This document shows positions 33,315-43,107 of a DNA stretch of 64,000 nucleotides, one piece after another; the first letter of the stretch is position 1; each line of letters starts with the position of its first letter. The notes under the pieces were generated by a model. The model was not told the origin of the DNA, searched no databases, and saw only the letters and a list, made by a program, of their open reading frames with translations. The DNA comes from ECT2AJA-110-A sp035399845. Lineage in GTDB: Bacteria > Planctomycetota > Phycisphaerae > UBA1845 > UTPLA1. The stretch spans positions 23,350 through 87,349 of the forward strand of contig DAOPJV010000022.1 in NCBI GenBank assembly GCA_035399845.1, read 5' to 3'. The position numbers and the translations under genes are program-made.

Positions 33315-35381
33315 CTAGTTTCCGAGGATCAGCGAGATCAGCGCAGCGATATCGATTCCATTCACGGCGCCATCCTGATTGACATCCGCCGCGCAGACAC
33401 CCAGACCGTAGGGATCGAGCGTTTTCGCAATGAACGCAGGCAGGTCATCGAGATCGGCCGCGCCGTCTCCGTTCATGTCGCCCAGGACGGGCGCCCCATT
33501 CTGCGTATACTCATCGACGCCGAGATCGACACGACAGCCCTGGACGCGATCGTCGCCATCGAGATCCATGGCGTCGGCGTCGGGCGTGAACAACGGATCG
33601 CCAATGTCAATACACGGGCTGTCGGCGCGCAGGTGATAGTATCCCACGACAAACACGTCATCTGTCAGATCCTCAGGCGTGCCCATATCGTCCCAGGCGC
33701 CGGGATCGACAAAGCCCGGATCGACATGAACCACCCCCGGTCCATCGACGCCCTCCGGGACCAGCGAGTAACGCGTCGTGTCCGAGTCGATCTGCGGTCG
33801 GTTCAGGAACGGTGGAAGCGTGCGGTTATCCTGGACAATGCTGTTGGACGCCTGGCCTGTGAGCACACCGCTGATGGGCCCCGTCACGACATTCCCCACA
33901 ACCGTCGAGCCATTCAGCGCCTGGCAATTCACCGTCGGCCAGCCGTTTATCGCTGTGTTACCCGCAATGAGGCAGTTGTCGACATTAGCCGCGCTGCGAA
34001 TGCACCCGTTGAGACTCCCGCGGGTCCTATTGGCAATGAACGTCGAGTGGCGCACATTCGTCCCGCCATTTGAAAAGGCGTAGTTTTCGACCACGGCGCC
34101 GAACTGCGTGCATTCGTTCCCTTCAAACTGACAATGCTCAATCTCCCAGGGACCGGGAGAGCGCGTTTCAACGATGCCGAGACTGCACGTGTTGTCCAGA
34201 AAGGTACAATCGCGAATGACGCCGGGGCCATCGGCGTGCAGGAGTTCCGACGCCTGATTGCCGACGAAGTTGCAGCCAAGCATCTTGAAATCGACATCCA
34301 CACCCAGGAATCTCGACACAACAGTGCCCACATTGTAATTGTCGACAAAGTCCACGCCCTCCAGACGATGAGACGTCACACCATTCAACAGAAGGAGCTT
34401 CGACGCGTCGTGATTTCCCTCGAATCGCGAGTTCAGCACGTTGATGTTGTACCCCGACGCGCAGGCGCCGACGTTGTTCAGGAACAGGCAATCAGAGATC
34501 GTGACGCCGGCGCCATCGACGAGTGAGATCGCCGATCCGGATGTTTCGGGAACGACATTGTCCACAAACTCGCACGACTGAACCAGGCCGCAGGCGCCCA
34601 GGCCACTGCATGCGAAGAACGCCTGAACGTTGTTAATGATGGAGATCGCGTAACCCGTGTGCTGTTCAAACGAGCAGTTGAAGAGGACGGGACTCGAACC
34701 GGCGCGGAAATACGCGGCGCTCCCGGGATTCCCCTCTCCGGACGTCGTGTTATGAATGAATCGGCACCCGTCGATCAGGATCGGTCCCAGACTGTAGACG
34801 TAGATGCCGCTGCCGCGCGGCGCCGCGTTGTCACGGAAGACGCATCGGCGAATGGTCGGATTGGCGTCGATGCAGCGAACGCCACCGCCGTATTCGTCGG
34901 CGACGGGAAGACCATTGGTGATCGTGATACCGATGATGGCGGAACGATAGTCCTCTCCGTTGACGAACTTCACGACGCTGTCGGCGGCGTCTCCATCGAT
35001 AATCGTTGAATCAATGTAGGACGGGTCGTTCGGATTCGCATTCTGAACAACGATCGCCTTGCCAAGGAAATCGATGTTCTCATGCCATCGGCCGTCCTCG
35101 GCGCAATCGTTGGGATAGACCAGGATCACATCGCCATCGACTGCCGCGTCGATGGCGGACTGAATGGTCGTGTACGCGCCATCCTCTCCCGTACACCTGG
35201 CGAGGAGCGGCTGAAAACCCCGTGGACCGGCCGCATTCGGCGCGGTCACATCGATGGCATCGGGAATGATCGGCGGTAAGTACGGCCTGAATTCGTCCGG
35301 GAAGTCGGCGTTGACGCCTCCGGAAGCGGCGACGAAGGCCACAGCGCCGAACAGTGCGCGCACGGCTAGCGAGACTTGCAT
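33315..35381 (-). CDS. Secreted parallel beta-helix protein with dockerin-like C-terminus
   Basis: 688 residues with a signal peptide (about 1-25). TGEDGAYTTIQSAIDAAVDGDVILVYP is the usual start of a right-handed beta-helix, followed by many short coils of the type 'xxIxxCxFxxNxxxxxG' (about 95-520), as in polymorphic outer-membrane-type repeats. The last 60 residues are two EF-hand loops, GDMNGDGAADLDD and ADVNQDGAVNGID, a dockerin-type I-like pair. AAGGAG precedes the ATG and a good sigma70 promoter lies upstream. A surface protein; partner and role unknown. Confidence 0.9.
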   Translation of the reverse strand: MQVSLAVRALFGAVAFVAASGGVNADFPDEFRPYLPPIIPDAIDVTAPNAAGPRGFQPLLARCTGEDGAYTTIQSAIDAAVDGDVILVYPNDCAEDGRWHENIDFLGKAIVVQNANPNDPSYIDSTIIDGDAADSVVKFVNGEDYRSAIIGITITNGLPVADEYGGGVRCIDANPTIRRCVFRDNAAPRGSGIYVYSLGPILIDGCRFIHNTTSGEGNPGSAAYFRAGSSPVLFNCSFEQHTGYAISIINNVQAFFACSGLGACGLVQSCEFVDNVVPETSGSAISLVDGAGVTISDCLFLNNVGACASGYNINVLNSRFEGNHDASKLLLLNGVTSHRLEGVDFVDNYNVGTVVSRFLGVDVDFKMLGCNFVGNQASELLHADGPGVIRDCTFLDNTCSLGIVETRSPGPWEIEHCQFEGNECTQFGAVVENYAFSNGGTNVRHSTFIANRTRGSLNGCIRSAANVDNCLIAGNTAINGWPTVNCQALNGSTVVGNVVTGPISGVLTGQASNSIVQDNRTLPPFLNRPQIDSDTTRYSLVPEGVDGPGVVHVDPGFVDPGAWDDMGTPEDLTDDVFVVGYYHLRADSPCIDIGDPLFTPDADAMDLDGDDRVQGCRVDLGVDEYTQNGAPVLGDMNGDGAADLDDLPAFIAKTLDPYGLGVCAADVNQDGAVNGIDIAALISLILGN

Positions 35382-35424
35382 TGTCTTTTCTCCTTTCTCT
35401 ATGGCTGACCCATTTCCAGCAATA

Positions 35425-35454
35425 ACTATATGAATGGAAAATGCGGCGGGTCAA
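35425..35454 (-). promoter_or_regulatory. Sigma70-type promoter of the beta-helix gene
   Basis: On the minus strand, TTGACC (35449-35454), an 18-base spacer and TATAGT (35425-35430): five of six matches in each box. Predicted transcript start near 35418, about 37 bases before the ATG. Confidence 0.6.
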
Positions 35455-35652
35455 ATTGCGCTGGAGGGGATTTTCGTTTGCGCGCACATACGGTTGGCGG
35501 TCCCGGCGGGATTCCCGTCTCAACGATGAACTGACTGGCCCATCGCGGCGCTGATGCGACAGAGTCGTCGCTGCGCCAGGGCAAACTCGCGGTCTCGCCG
35601 GCGGATGTCATTGCGACAATGGAGCCATCGCGTCGAAGCGATCACGCCGGAT

Positions 35653-36027
35653 TCATGACCAGGGCAGGGCGATCTCCGTTCCATCCGGCGCGAACACCTT
35701 CGCCGGGCTTGCCGACAGGGCCGCCAGGAGTGTGATCGGCGCGTCGCCGCTGTTGACAAGCTGATGCGTGACACCGGCCGGGAAGATCAGCGTCGAATCC
35801 GGGCCAAACGCATGGGATTCGCCATCGATGACGGCGTGGCCCGAGCCGCTGAAGATCATGACGACTTCGTCGCAGTCGTGATAATGCGCCGGCGTCTGCG
35901 CCCCCGTCGCCAGCGACTGATTCCAGATCTCCAGTCCGATGACACCGTCGCGATGACTCGCAAGCGTCTGGTGCTCGACACCCGGGATGGAGAACTGTGT
36001 TCGATCGACATTGGGAACGATCTTCAT
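35653..36027 (-). CDS. Small cupin protein
   Basis: 124 residues from the ATG at 36027. Cupin motif 1 is PAHYHDCDEVVMIFSGSGHAVIDG, with His, His and Glu metal ligands. Motif 2 is FPAGVTHQLVNSGD with the fourth ligand His. A single-domain metal-binding cupin. Activity unknown: it could be a small-molecule dioxygenase, isomerase or sensor. The gap to the upstream lipoprotein gene is 177 bases. Confidence 0.87.
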   Translation of the reverse strand: MKIVPNVDRTQFSIPGVEHQTLASHRDGVIGLEIWNQSLATGAQTPAHYHDCDEVVMIFSGSGHAVIDGESHAFGPDSTLIFPAGVTHQLVNSGDAPITLLAALSASPAKVFAPDGTEIALPWS

Positions 36028-36204
36028 GATCCGACACTCCGCAGGACAACACGATCCAGGTGAACAGCGCGCCGACGTCGGATCCTCGTCCACCCACGGC
36101 GCGCGAACGTCGACAATGTAGCGTCTTGCCCGGTGACTCGCCGCGCCAACGGAATGTAACAGCCCGGGCCCGCCAGGCCGCCGTCGGCGGGCCGACGACC
36201 GACG

Positions 36205-36747
36205 TCAATCCGCCTGACACCAGATCCGCCGGGCGTTGACGATCAGGGCGCCCTCAGAGGACGAGCCTGCGATCTCCCCCGCAACGACGAGAGTACTCAA
36301 CGACGCCAGCCCGTGTGCATTTTCCGCGCTCCGCCGAATCGGTCTCCCGTCGGCATCAACGATCTGCACCGTCAGCGTGTTTGCAGCCATTGCTTCCGGC
36401 GTTTCGCAGCAGTAATCCCACGGCGTCGCACATTTGTCGCCATGCAGTTCGTTGCACGGCTTCAGCGCCGAATCCACCAGTACGAACACCGCAGCGCCCT
36501 CGACAAAGGGCCGGGCTCGTCCACCGATTCGGCCCCGCACAATCACATCGCCCTCCCTTCGGCCACTGTCTTTCAGCGCCTTCACACCGATGGCGTCGCC
36601 CGGTGACGCTTCGACGAATACAGCCGCTGGAATCGTGGCGCCGGCGTTCGCTGTCTCTTGATTCGGCGTGTCAGTCCCGCGTTCGCAACCCGCCAGCATC
36701 ACGCAGCACTGAACGGCCAGACCGCCGACTCGAATTACGATCATCAT
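36205..36747 (-). CDS. Lipoprotein with conserved Cys motif, end of ABC export operon
   Basis: 180 residues. Lipoprotein signal with lipobox MLAGC (Cys about 21). The exported domain contains VIVRGRIGGRARPFVEGAAVFVLVD and the Cys motif CNELHGDKCATPWDYCC (four Cys), with one more Cys near the end. I recognise this '(C)xTPWDYCC' domain as recurring in planctomycete lipoproteins, function unknown. It starts 34 bases after the permease gene on the same strand, so it is very likely part of the export operon. Confidence 0.8.
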   Translation of the reverse strand: MMIVIRVGGLAVQCCVMLAGCERGTDTPNQETANAGATIPAAVFVEASPGDAIGVKALKDSGRREGDVIVRGRIGGRARPFVEGAAVFVLVDSALKPCNELHGDKCATPWDYCCETPEAMAANTLTVQIVDADGRPIRRSAENAHGLASLSTLVVAGEIAGSSSEGALIVNARRIWCQAD

Positions 36748-36781
36748 TGCAGACTCCTTTGCTCAGTCCGACGTCGCCGGA

Positions 36782-37963
36782 TCAAACACTGTCTCGTCTC
36801 AGCGCCTCCGCAATGGGGAGACGCAGACACTGCCACAAGGCGGGCGTCACGCCCACCACGCTGATTGCGGCGCCGGCCGCAAGTCCAGTCAACATCACAC
36901 GTTCGTCGATCACGATGGCAAACGCCCCCATCGAGAAGCGCACTGCGATCCCGTCGAGCAGCGCCAGCCCGACCATCGCGGCGAGCAGCCCACCCGCCGC
37001 GGCGGCCAGCGCCGACTCCTGCAGAAAACTGATGGCGATGGCGCGCCGCGAGAAGCCAAGCGTCCGCAACGCGCCAAGTTCACGAACCCGATTCGCAAAC
37101 GCCGCGTGCATCGTATTCAGTCCGCCGAATACGCCTCCGAGCCCGATCAGCAGCGCCGTCGCCCATATCATGGCGCGGAGCGGACCGTAAAACGCCAGCA
37201 AGGCCGAGTAGTAGTCCGACTCGCGAATCGCCACGAGTTCCAGGTCCAGCCTTTGGGCGCACCAGACGTCGACATCTGCGAACTCCGCGCTGTCCAGCGT
37301 CGCAACGACGCAGGACAGTGTGTCGCGCCGGGTCGCGATCTGAAGGTCCGTCAGAGGCGTCCAGATCTCCGCGTCCATCACCGTCTTTGGCGCGGCAAAC
37401 CGGCCGACAATTTCCCACGGGCGATTGTCAAACCAGAGCCGCTCTCCGACCGCCAGCGCCGCCTCGTCGATCCCCAGTCGCGTCGCCGCGAATCGCCCGA
37501 CCATAATCTCATCGTTTCCGGCGCGCGGCGCGCGTCCTTCGACGATGCGCACTTCCGGGTGGACCAGGAAGGCCGCATCCGTCACACCACGGAAGACGGC
37601 GGTCAACTCGTCTTCGGCGGCGGCGCTGCGTTTCACAACGAGCGCCATGTGCGCCTCGGGCGACACGTAATCAACCCCCATTCGCCGACGGAGCCCCGGG
37701 ACGCTGGCGACAAGCAGCGTCGGTACATCCCGACCGATCTGGCTGCGTTCGACGCTCTCCTCACTTCCGGCCCCTAACAGGATCACGTTCTCCGCCGTGT
37801 GGTGCACGGAGAGGCTTTGCGACATTCCGCGCACAAACCCGCCCGCCGCGAGCGCCAGCCCGACGACCAGCGCACAACCCAGCACGCTCGAACCCATTCG
37901 AAGCGGAGAACGACCGAGATTCCGAACGGCGTATTCAAACGGAAGCAGTTTCATTCGAATCAT
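36782..37963 (-). CDS. FtsX/MacB-type ABC permease B
   Basis: 393 residues. A first membrane helix follows a short cytoplasmic start (LGRSPLRMGSSVLGCALVVGLALAAGGFV). Next come about 200 exported residues, then three membrane helices after about residue 265, with the ALRTLGFSRRAIAISFLQES motif typical of the FtsX domain. Only three bases separate it from permease A. With the ATPase and adaptor upstream it forms a MacAB-like export system with two different permease chains. Confidence 0.9.
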   Translation of the reverse strand: MIRMKLLPFEYAVRNLGRSPLRMGSSVLGCALVVGLALAAGGFVRGMSQSLSVHHTAENVILLGAGSEESVERSQIGRDVPTLLVASVPGLRRRMGVDYVSPEAHMALVVKRSAAAEDELTAVFRGVTDAAFLVHPEVRIVEGRAPRAGNDEIMVGRFAATRLGIDEAALAVGERLWFDNRPWEIVGRFAAPKTVMDAEIWTPLTDLQIATRRDTLSCVVATLDSAEFADVDVWCAQRLDLELVAIRESDYYSALLAFYGPLRAMIWATALLIGLGGVFGGLNTMHAAFANRVRELGALRTLGFSRRAIAISFLQESALAAAAGGLLAAMVGLALLDGIAVRFSMGAFAIVIDERVMLTGLAAGAAISVVGVTPALWQCLRLPIAEALRRDSV

Positions 37964-37966
37964 GTG

Positions 37967-39121
37967 TCAGACCGCCCTGAAACAACTGACGATATCGCGT
38001 CGCGACGCCCGCCACGCCGGCGCCACGCCGGCCAGCAGGCCGACGCCCGCCGCAATCAGGACCGCGAGCGCCATCGTCGTCGGCGCGGCGGCAATCGGAA
38101 TGGACTGGCTTTCCACCGACAGGGCCAGGGCCGACCGCGACAGGAACAGCCACGCCAGTCCGCTCCCGATCGCCGCGCCCGCCGTACTCAGAACCACAGC
38201 CTCGCTCATCAGCAATCTCGCGATGAGATGACTCCTGAAGCCGAGCGTCTGCAGGATTGCGTGATCCCGTATCCGATCCTGCACGCTCAGCACGATCGCG
38301 TTCCCGATCAACGCCAGGGCCGCGGCCAGGCATCCCCATCCCAGCCAGCGCATGAACCCGACAATCTCGATCGCGTCGGCGGCCGCCCGTGCAACGAACG
38401 CCTTTTCCGGGCTCGTCTTCGTCGGTTCCTGGGCCGCCGCAAACATCGCGTCGATCGCGCTCGCGGCGCTGTCCAGCGTCTCCGGCGACGTGACACTGAC
38501 GTTGAACTGCGTCACGATTCCGCCCGCGCGGCTGTCGGAGGCGAACTGGAGAAAGTCGAGCTGAACGTAGGCCACGTTCTGATCCGACGCCAATGACGAA
38601 CGAATGATCCCCGCCACGTAAACCGTGATGCCGGCCGCCTCAAATCGGTCTCCCACATGCAGGCCACGTCGCCTCGCCAGCGTCTCCCCCAGGAGCGCCG
38701 CGTCGCTGCGCTTCTCCCACTCCGACAATGAACCTGCGATCACCTCCAGGCGCGGTGCGAAGCTCCGAATGAAGTCCTCCTGCGGTACACCCCGAAACGT
38801 CACGACATCCAGACTCGTTCGACAGTTGCTGACGACGATTTTGATCGGGACGACGGAAACAACGCCGTCGATTCGCTCGATCTGGCGCGCGTATGACTGC
38901 GGCATCCGGCTCGTAAACGGGCAATAGCGATCCTTGCGATAGACGACGAGTGTCGTGTCCGTCGCGCGCGTCGTCGTGGCCGCATCGACGCCTTCCTGCA
39001 TCGCCTGGACGGCTGAAAACAGGAACATGGCGACAGCCACGCCGGTGACAGTCAGGCCGCTGCGCATGCGCGCTCGCCACAGCTGCCTGAACACGAGCGG
39101 GAACATCCGCGGCGCAATCAT
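37967..39121 (-). CDS. FtsX/MacB-type ABC permease A
   Basis: 384 residues; same layout as permease B: one N-terminal helix (SGLTVTGVAVAMFLFSAVQAM), a periplasmic region (about 45-255) with GRRxGDRF-like GLHVGDRFEAAGITVYVAGI, and three C-terminal helices with HAILQTLGFRSHLIARLL. Its ATG overlaps the ATPase stop (ATGA). The periplasmic part differs from permease B, so the two are likely to form a heterodimer. Confidence 0.9.
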   Translation of the reverse strand: MIAPRMFPLVFRQLWRARMRSGLTVTGVAVAMFLFSAVQAMQEGVDAATTTRATDTTLVVYRKDRYCPFTSRMPQSYARQIERIDGVVSVVPIKIVVSNCRTSLDVVTFRGVPQEDFIRSFAPRLEVIAGSLSEWEKRSDAALLGETLARRRGLHVGDRFEAAGITVYVAGIIRSSLASDQNVAYVQLDFLQFASDSRAGGIVTQFNVSVTSPETLDSAASAIDAMFAAAQEPTKTSPEKAFVARAAADAIEIVGFMRWLGWGCLAAALALIGNAIVLSVQDRIRDHAILQTLGFRSHLIARLLMSEAVVLSTAGAAIGSGLAWLFLSRSALALSVESQSIPIAAAPTTMALAVLIAAGVGLLAGVAPAWRASRRDIVSCFRAV

Positions 39122-39819
39122 GAGGCGCCTCCCGCGACGACCGCCGAACTCTCAATCAGCCGCCCCTTCTCCAGATGCAGCGTTTTGTGCGCCACCGACG
39201 CGACGAACGCGTCATGCGTCACGATGACCATCGTCTTGCCCAGTTCCTCGTTCAGCCGGGCCAGCAGCGCCATGATCGCCTGGGCGCTGGCGGCATCCAG
39301 GTCGCCGGTCGGCTCATCGGCCACAACGATTCGCGGGTCCGTGACAATCGCGCGTGCGATGGCCACACGCTGCTCCTGGCCGCCCGACAACTGGCGCGGA
39401 AAGTGATCCCGCCGATCGGCGATCCCGACGAGCTCCATCGCCAGCGAGACACGTTCGTGCCGCGTCCGGCGGTTCATCCGATGCAGCAGCAGCGGCAACT
39501 CAACGTTCTCGTATGCCGTCAGCGTCGGCACAAGGTTGTACAACTGAAAAATGTAGCCGACGTATTCGCTTCGCCACGCCGCCAGCCTGCTTCTCGACAG
39601 TTCGAAGAGGTCGTGCCCATCGATCACAAGGCGTCCCGACGTCTGCCGATCGATGCCCGCGATCAGGTTCAGCAGTGTTGACTTACCGCTTCCGGAAGGT
39701 CCCATCAGGGCGAGAAATTCGCCCGACTCAACGTCGAGGTCGAGGTCCGCCAGCGGCGTGATCTTTGTGTCACCTTTCGCGTAGGTGCGCGTCAGGCTGC
39801 GACATTCAATGAGCGCCAT
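39118..39819 (-). CDS. LolD/MacB-type ABC ATPase
   Basis: 233 residues from the ATG at 39819 (AAGGAGAG in front). Walker A is GPSGSGKST (40-48), the Q-loop lies in IFQLYNLVPTLTAYENV, the signature is LSGGQEQRVAIARA, and Walker B is IVVADEPTGDLD, with H-loop IVTHDA. This is the LolD/MacB/FtsE subfamily that works by mechanotransmission on FtsX-like permeases. It overlaps both the adaptor gene upstream (14 bases) and permease A downstream (4 bases). Confidence 0.94.
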   Translation of the reverse strand: MALIECRSLTRTYAKGDTKITPLADLDLDVESGEFLALMGPSGSGKSTLLNLIAGIDRQTSGRLVIDGHDLFELSRSRLAAWRSEYVGYIFQLYNLVPTLTAYENVELPLLLHRMNRRTRHERVSLAMELVGIADRRDHFPRQLSGGQEQRVAIARAIVTDPRIVVADEPTGDLDAASAQAIMALLARLNEELGKTMVIVTHDAFVASVAHKTLHLEKGRLIESSAVVAGGAS

Positions 39820-41383
39820 CGCGACTCTCCTTCGCTTCGGAAATGACTCGAATCGCCTCACCCTCTGACAGGTCGTCTGGCGCATCGACGATGACACGAT
39901 CGCCGATACGCAGGTGACCACTGACCTCCACATAGCCGTCCTGTGTCTCTCGCCCCGCCCTCACGCTGACGCGCCGCGACGCCCCTGCGACGGTATCCGC
40001 GATCCAGACGAAGGCGTCGCCGGAACGATCGGATACCGCGCCTCTCGGAACATACAGAACGCGCCCCCCTGTCCTGCGCGTCGCATCCGATCCGGCCGCG
40101 TCGCCCGTAAATCGCACCCTTGCGAGCATTTCCGGCTTCAGGTCGCGCGTCGGATCCTCGATCGCGACCTTCATCTGCAGCGTGTTCTTCTGCACATCCG
40201 CCTGGTGAACCACACGCGTGATACGCCCCTTGAACACCTGATCCGGCAGCACATTGACAATGACCTCCGCAGGATGGCCCACAGCGACTTTCGCCGCGTC
40301 GGCCAGGGGAACATCGACGCGCACCTGGAGTTTCTCCGGGTCGTACAGTTGAATCGCCTGCGCCGACTGCGGGTTGTCCATCCCGAGCATCAGCTTTGCG
40401 CCCGGCGCGACCAATCTCGCCATCACCACGCCATTCGCGGCCGAACGAATCTCCATCCGTTCAAGCGCCAATGCGGCCTTGTCTCGCAGCGCCCGGGTCC
40501 GCGCCAGGGACGCCTCCGCCCGGCGCACCATGGCGGCTGTTTCCGTCAGCGCCCGCCTGTCCGCAATTCGCAATTCGAGCTGCTCGCGGGCCGCCGCCAG
40601 GTCCGCCTCGATTCCTGCTATCTGAGCGATCAGAATCGCCTCTCGCAGACGCGCCTTAACTACCTCCGCCTGTTGCGCCTCAAACGCCTGCCTGGCGTGC
40701 ACGTATTCGATCTCACTTGCCCGCCCCCCTTCGCGCAACGGGGCGATCCGCTCCAGGTCCGCCTTCAGCGACGTCGCGGCCGCCTCCTCGCTCGCCACTT
40801 CCGATGGCCATCGCGCCAGTTCCGCGCGCCGTTCCGCAAGCTGAGCGACCAGCGCATCCCGTCGGCGTGTCAGTTCGATCGGATGCTCCCAATTCCGCTG
40901 CGCTTCTTCATGCAGTGACTTCGCGGACGCCAGCATCGCCTCCGCTTCCGCCACCTGGGCGTTGGTTTCGGACATCGCGATCCGGGCGTCGTCATCGATG
41001 AGCCTCGCAACGACCTGCCCGGCTGTCACGCGATCACCCTCCAGCACGAGTACTTCACGAATCACGCCGTCGGCGAGAGCGGATACGGCCACCGGAAATG
41101 GATCCGGCTCCAGCCAGCCGGGCGCCTGCACAACAACCTCTGACTCAACCGTTGATGTCGCCTCGACTTTGGCGATGACGGGAGCGACTTCGACCTCCGT
41201 CGCGGATCGAAGCGTTTCCCGAGATGAGTACCCAAGAATCCCGAGCGTCGCTGAGAGGATTGCGCCGGGCAGCAGCAACCGGGTTGTAAGCCGCCGTTTC
41301 GGCGGCGCCGCGCGCAAATCCACGTTGTCCTTCGCTGGACTGCGATCTCGCGTCAGCGACTTCAGGTCGCCCTGTATCGTCAT
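39806..41383 (-). CDS. HlyD/MacA-type periplasmic adaptor
   Basis: 525 residues from the ATG at 41383, which follows GGAGG; an upstream extension is not protein-like. An N-terminal membrane anchor (about 36-54) is followed by the lipoyl half-motif ALADGVIREVLVLEGDRVTAGQVVARL. A long coiled coil of about 200 residues follows (IAMSETNAQVAEAEAM to about residue 310), then the returning lipoyl half and beta-barrel (RVDVPLADAAKVAVGHPAEVIV, GRITRVVHQADVQKNTLQMKVAI). The long hairpin suggests docking to an outer-membrane partner, none of which is encoded here. Confidence 0.92.
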   Translation of the reverse strand: MTIQGDLKSLTRDRSPAKDNVDLRAAPPKRRLTTRLLLPGAILSATLGILGYSSRETLRSATEVEVAPVIAKVEATSTVESEVVVQAPGWLEPDPFPVAVSALADGVIREVLVLEGDRVTAGQVVARLIDDDARIAMSETNAQVAEAEAMLASAKSLHEEAQRNWEHPIELTRRRDALVAQLAERRAELARWPSEVASEEAAATSLKADLERIAPLREGGRASEIEYVHARQAFEAQQAEVVKARLREAILIAQIAGIEADLAAAREQLELRIADRRALTETAAMVRRAEASLARTRALRDKAALALERMEIRSAANGVVMARLVAPGAKLMLGMDNPQSAQAIQLYDPEKLQVRVDVPLADAAKVAVGHPAEVIVNVLPDQVFKGRITRVVHQADVQKNTLQMKVAIEDPTRDLKPEMLARVRFTGDAAGSDATRRTGGRVLYVPRGAVSDRSGDAFVWIADTVAGASRRVSVRAGRETQDGYVEVSGHLRIGDRVIVDAPDDLSEGEAIRVISEAKESRDGAH

Positions 41384-41578
41384 TGGATTCAAACCTCCGG
41401 GACGAGCTCGCGTCTTTCCAGAGACACGGCGCTGATATCTCGCCGTCGACCACGACTTCCAGCACAACGGGAACTTCAACTCCCGGATGGGAACGCCGAC
41501 GGCGCACGATCACGTACGATCGATTCAATCGTCTTATGTGTGAAACTGGGGATTGCGCGCGGGAACCGCGCGCTCAAT

Positions 41579-41965
41579 TCAGCATCGCGGAGGGTGAAAA
41601 ATGCCTGTCAGTTCAGCGCTCGATGGCTCAGACTCGGATCCATACAGCCCGCCGAGCGGCGGCGCGGAATAGCGTTCGATGGATACCGAAGCCGCGATGG
41701 AGCACGGTATCTTGCCGAATCCGCACGGCGCGGGGCACGTTGGCGGGCAGTCACACGGCGCATCATCGTGCGGCGCATCAACTGCGCGCGTTTCCGGAGC
41801 GGCGACATCGCAACACACGCACCGGGCGTCAACGGAACTGCTGTCGACGACAACGACGCGACAGTGATCCGCCAGGCACGGCAGAACGGACGACGGCGTC
41901 AGGAGACCGACGACGCTGGAAAGCGCCAGGCCCCACGCAATTTGTCTTGCAGTCCGTCGAATCAC
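41579..41965 (-). CDS. Cysteine-rich exported protein upstream of export operon
   Basis: 128 residues with a signal peptide (about 1-30). Thirteen Cys fall in short motifs: LPCLADHC, RCVCCD, PCDCPPTCPAPC, IPC and a C-terminal Cys. Between them lie Asp- and His-containing stretches (DAPHDDAPCDC). It has no known fold; it could be disulfide-rich or bind soft metals. It is on the same strand as the export operon, 195 bases upstream of the adaptor start, and probably belongs to the same regulon. Confidence 0.68.
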   Translation of the reverse strand: MIRRTARQIAWGLALSSVVGLLTPSSVLPCLADHCRVVVVDSSSVDARCVCCDVAAPETRAVDAPHDDAPCDCPPTCPAPCGFGKIPCSIAASVSIERYSAPPLGGLYGSESEPSSAELTGIFHPPRC

Positions 41966-42303
41966 GCGTCACTCCGCCAGTGAGCAGAACATGCGACTGA
42001 GTATACCGGAACGGCCGGCGGATTTCAGCCCATCCCGACCAATGCGGCGATTCAGCCGGTTCGTGGACGATTTCGGACGGCGGCGCCAGCACGCCGGACG
42101 CCGATGCAAGACAGGGATTTGGCGCAGGAAAAACCGGCGCATGACCACGCTGTTCCCATGAGAATATCAACACGTCTCAGGAACCGAAGGTACAGCGTAC
42201 ACGGGCCTGCTCGCCATCGAAACAGATGGACTTCGGCGACATACGGGGCGTAGAATCTCTCCGGAGGGCTGAGCCGGTTTAGAAACCACCTGGAGGAAGT
42301 CTT
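41966..42303. other. Divergent promoter region
   Basis: 338 bases between the leftward Cys-rich/export genes and a rightward zinc-ribbon gene. A TAGAAT at 42251-42256 is a fair -10 box for the rightward gene. No real coding frame seen. Confidence 0.45.
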
Positions 42304-43107
42304 GTGAACGCCATTCCGTTCTATTCCGATCGACGGCCGCTCAGGTATCGCCTTTTTCTCATTGCCACGTTGCTCCTGCTCATTGCGGGACCGATGACGA
42401 CGCAGCGATTCGTCAACATCGGGGCGGGCGGCGTCTTCGAGATCGAAGTCGCGAACGGTGTCGCCCAACTGAATGCCCCCGCCGTTTCCTCGGCGAACTT
42501 CCAGATCCAGACGGGCGGAATCTACGGGGTCGGATACGGCGAGTCGGCGATCCCCGAAATTCGACAACACCTCCTGCCAACGGCGGAATTCTACAACGGC
42601 ATTCAGGTCCAGGTTCCCTGGTGGATCCTCGTCTGCGTCGCTTTCGCGCTCTATCGTCGATCGCGACGCAAGTTCGAGGCGGCCGAGAGGGACGCGAACT
42701 GGTGTCGCGCCTGCGGACACACCCTGCAAGCGTCGGTCGCGCAGCGTTGCGCCAAGTGCGGCCATCTCGCCGACGGGCGAGGGCGGGTGTCGATCGCCCG
42801 CTGGCTGGCAACAGGCCTGCGCCAGGATCTCGTGTGCGTAAACGGGCGATGGACCACGGCGTTTCGCGCTGCCGTCGCCACTCTCATCTTCTGCTTCATC
42901 ATCCTTGGGCTCGCCTCGACGTCGTTCACGGGAAACGCATTTGAGGACTCAGCGGACTTTCTCGGCAGGACGCTACCATCCTGCGAGCTGTTCCTGCCGC
43001 TATTTACCGTCGTGATGATCGCGTTTGGGCTGACGCGACTCGCGCTCGTGGCGATGTTTGTCGAGCGACCGTTCGCGACGGCGCGGGCGCCCCGCGCGAT
43101 GGCGTAA
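42304..43107 (+). CDS. Membrane protein with internal zinc ribbon
   Basis: 267 residues from GTG, which follows a strong GGAGGAAG. Membrane helix (about 15-33), exported region (about 35-98), helix (about 100-116), then a cytoplasmic zinc ribbon CRACGHTLQASVAQRCAKCG (about 138-157), and two further helices after residue 190. The ribbon in the middle loop differs from the N-terminal ribbons at 15-19 kb. Function unknown. Confidence 0.75.
   Translation: MNAIPFYSDRRPLRYRLFLIATLLLLIAGPMTTQRFVNIGAGGVFEIEVANGVAQLNAPAVSSANFQIQTGGIYGVGYGESAIPEIRQHLLPTAEFYNGIQVQVPWWILVCVAFALYRRSRRKFEAAERDANWCRACGHTLQASVAQRCAKCGHLADGRGRVSIARWLATGLRQDLVCVNGRWTTAFRAAVATLIFCFIILGLASTSFTGNAFEDSADFLGRTLPSCELFLPLFTVVMIAFGLTRLALVAMFVERPFATARAPRAMA

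Noticed and set aside
42052..42765. 237-codon minus-strand frame opposite the zinc-ribbon gene at 42304
   Set aside because: Shadow; the plus-strand gene has GGAGG, membrane helices and a zinc ribbon.
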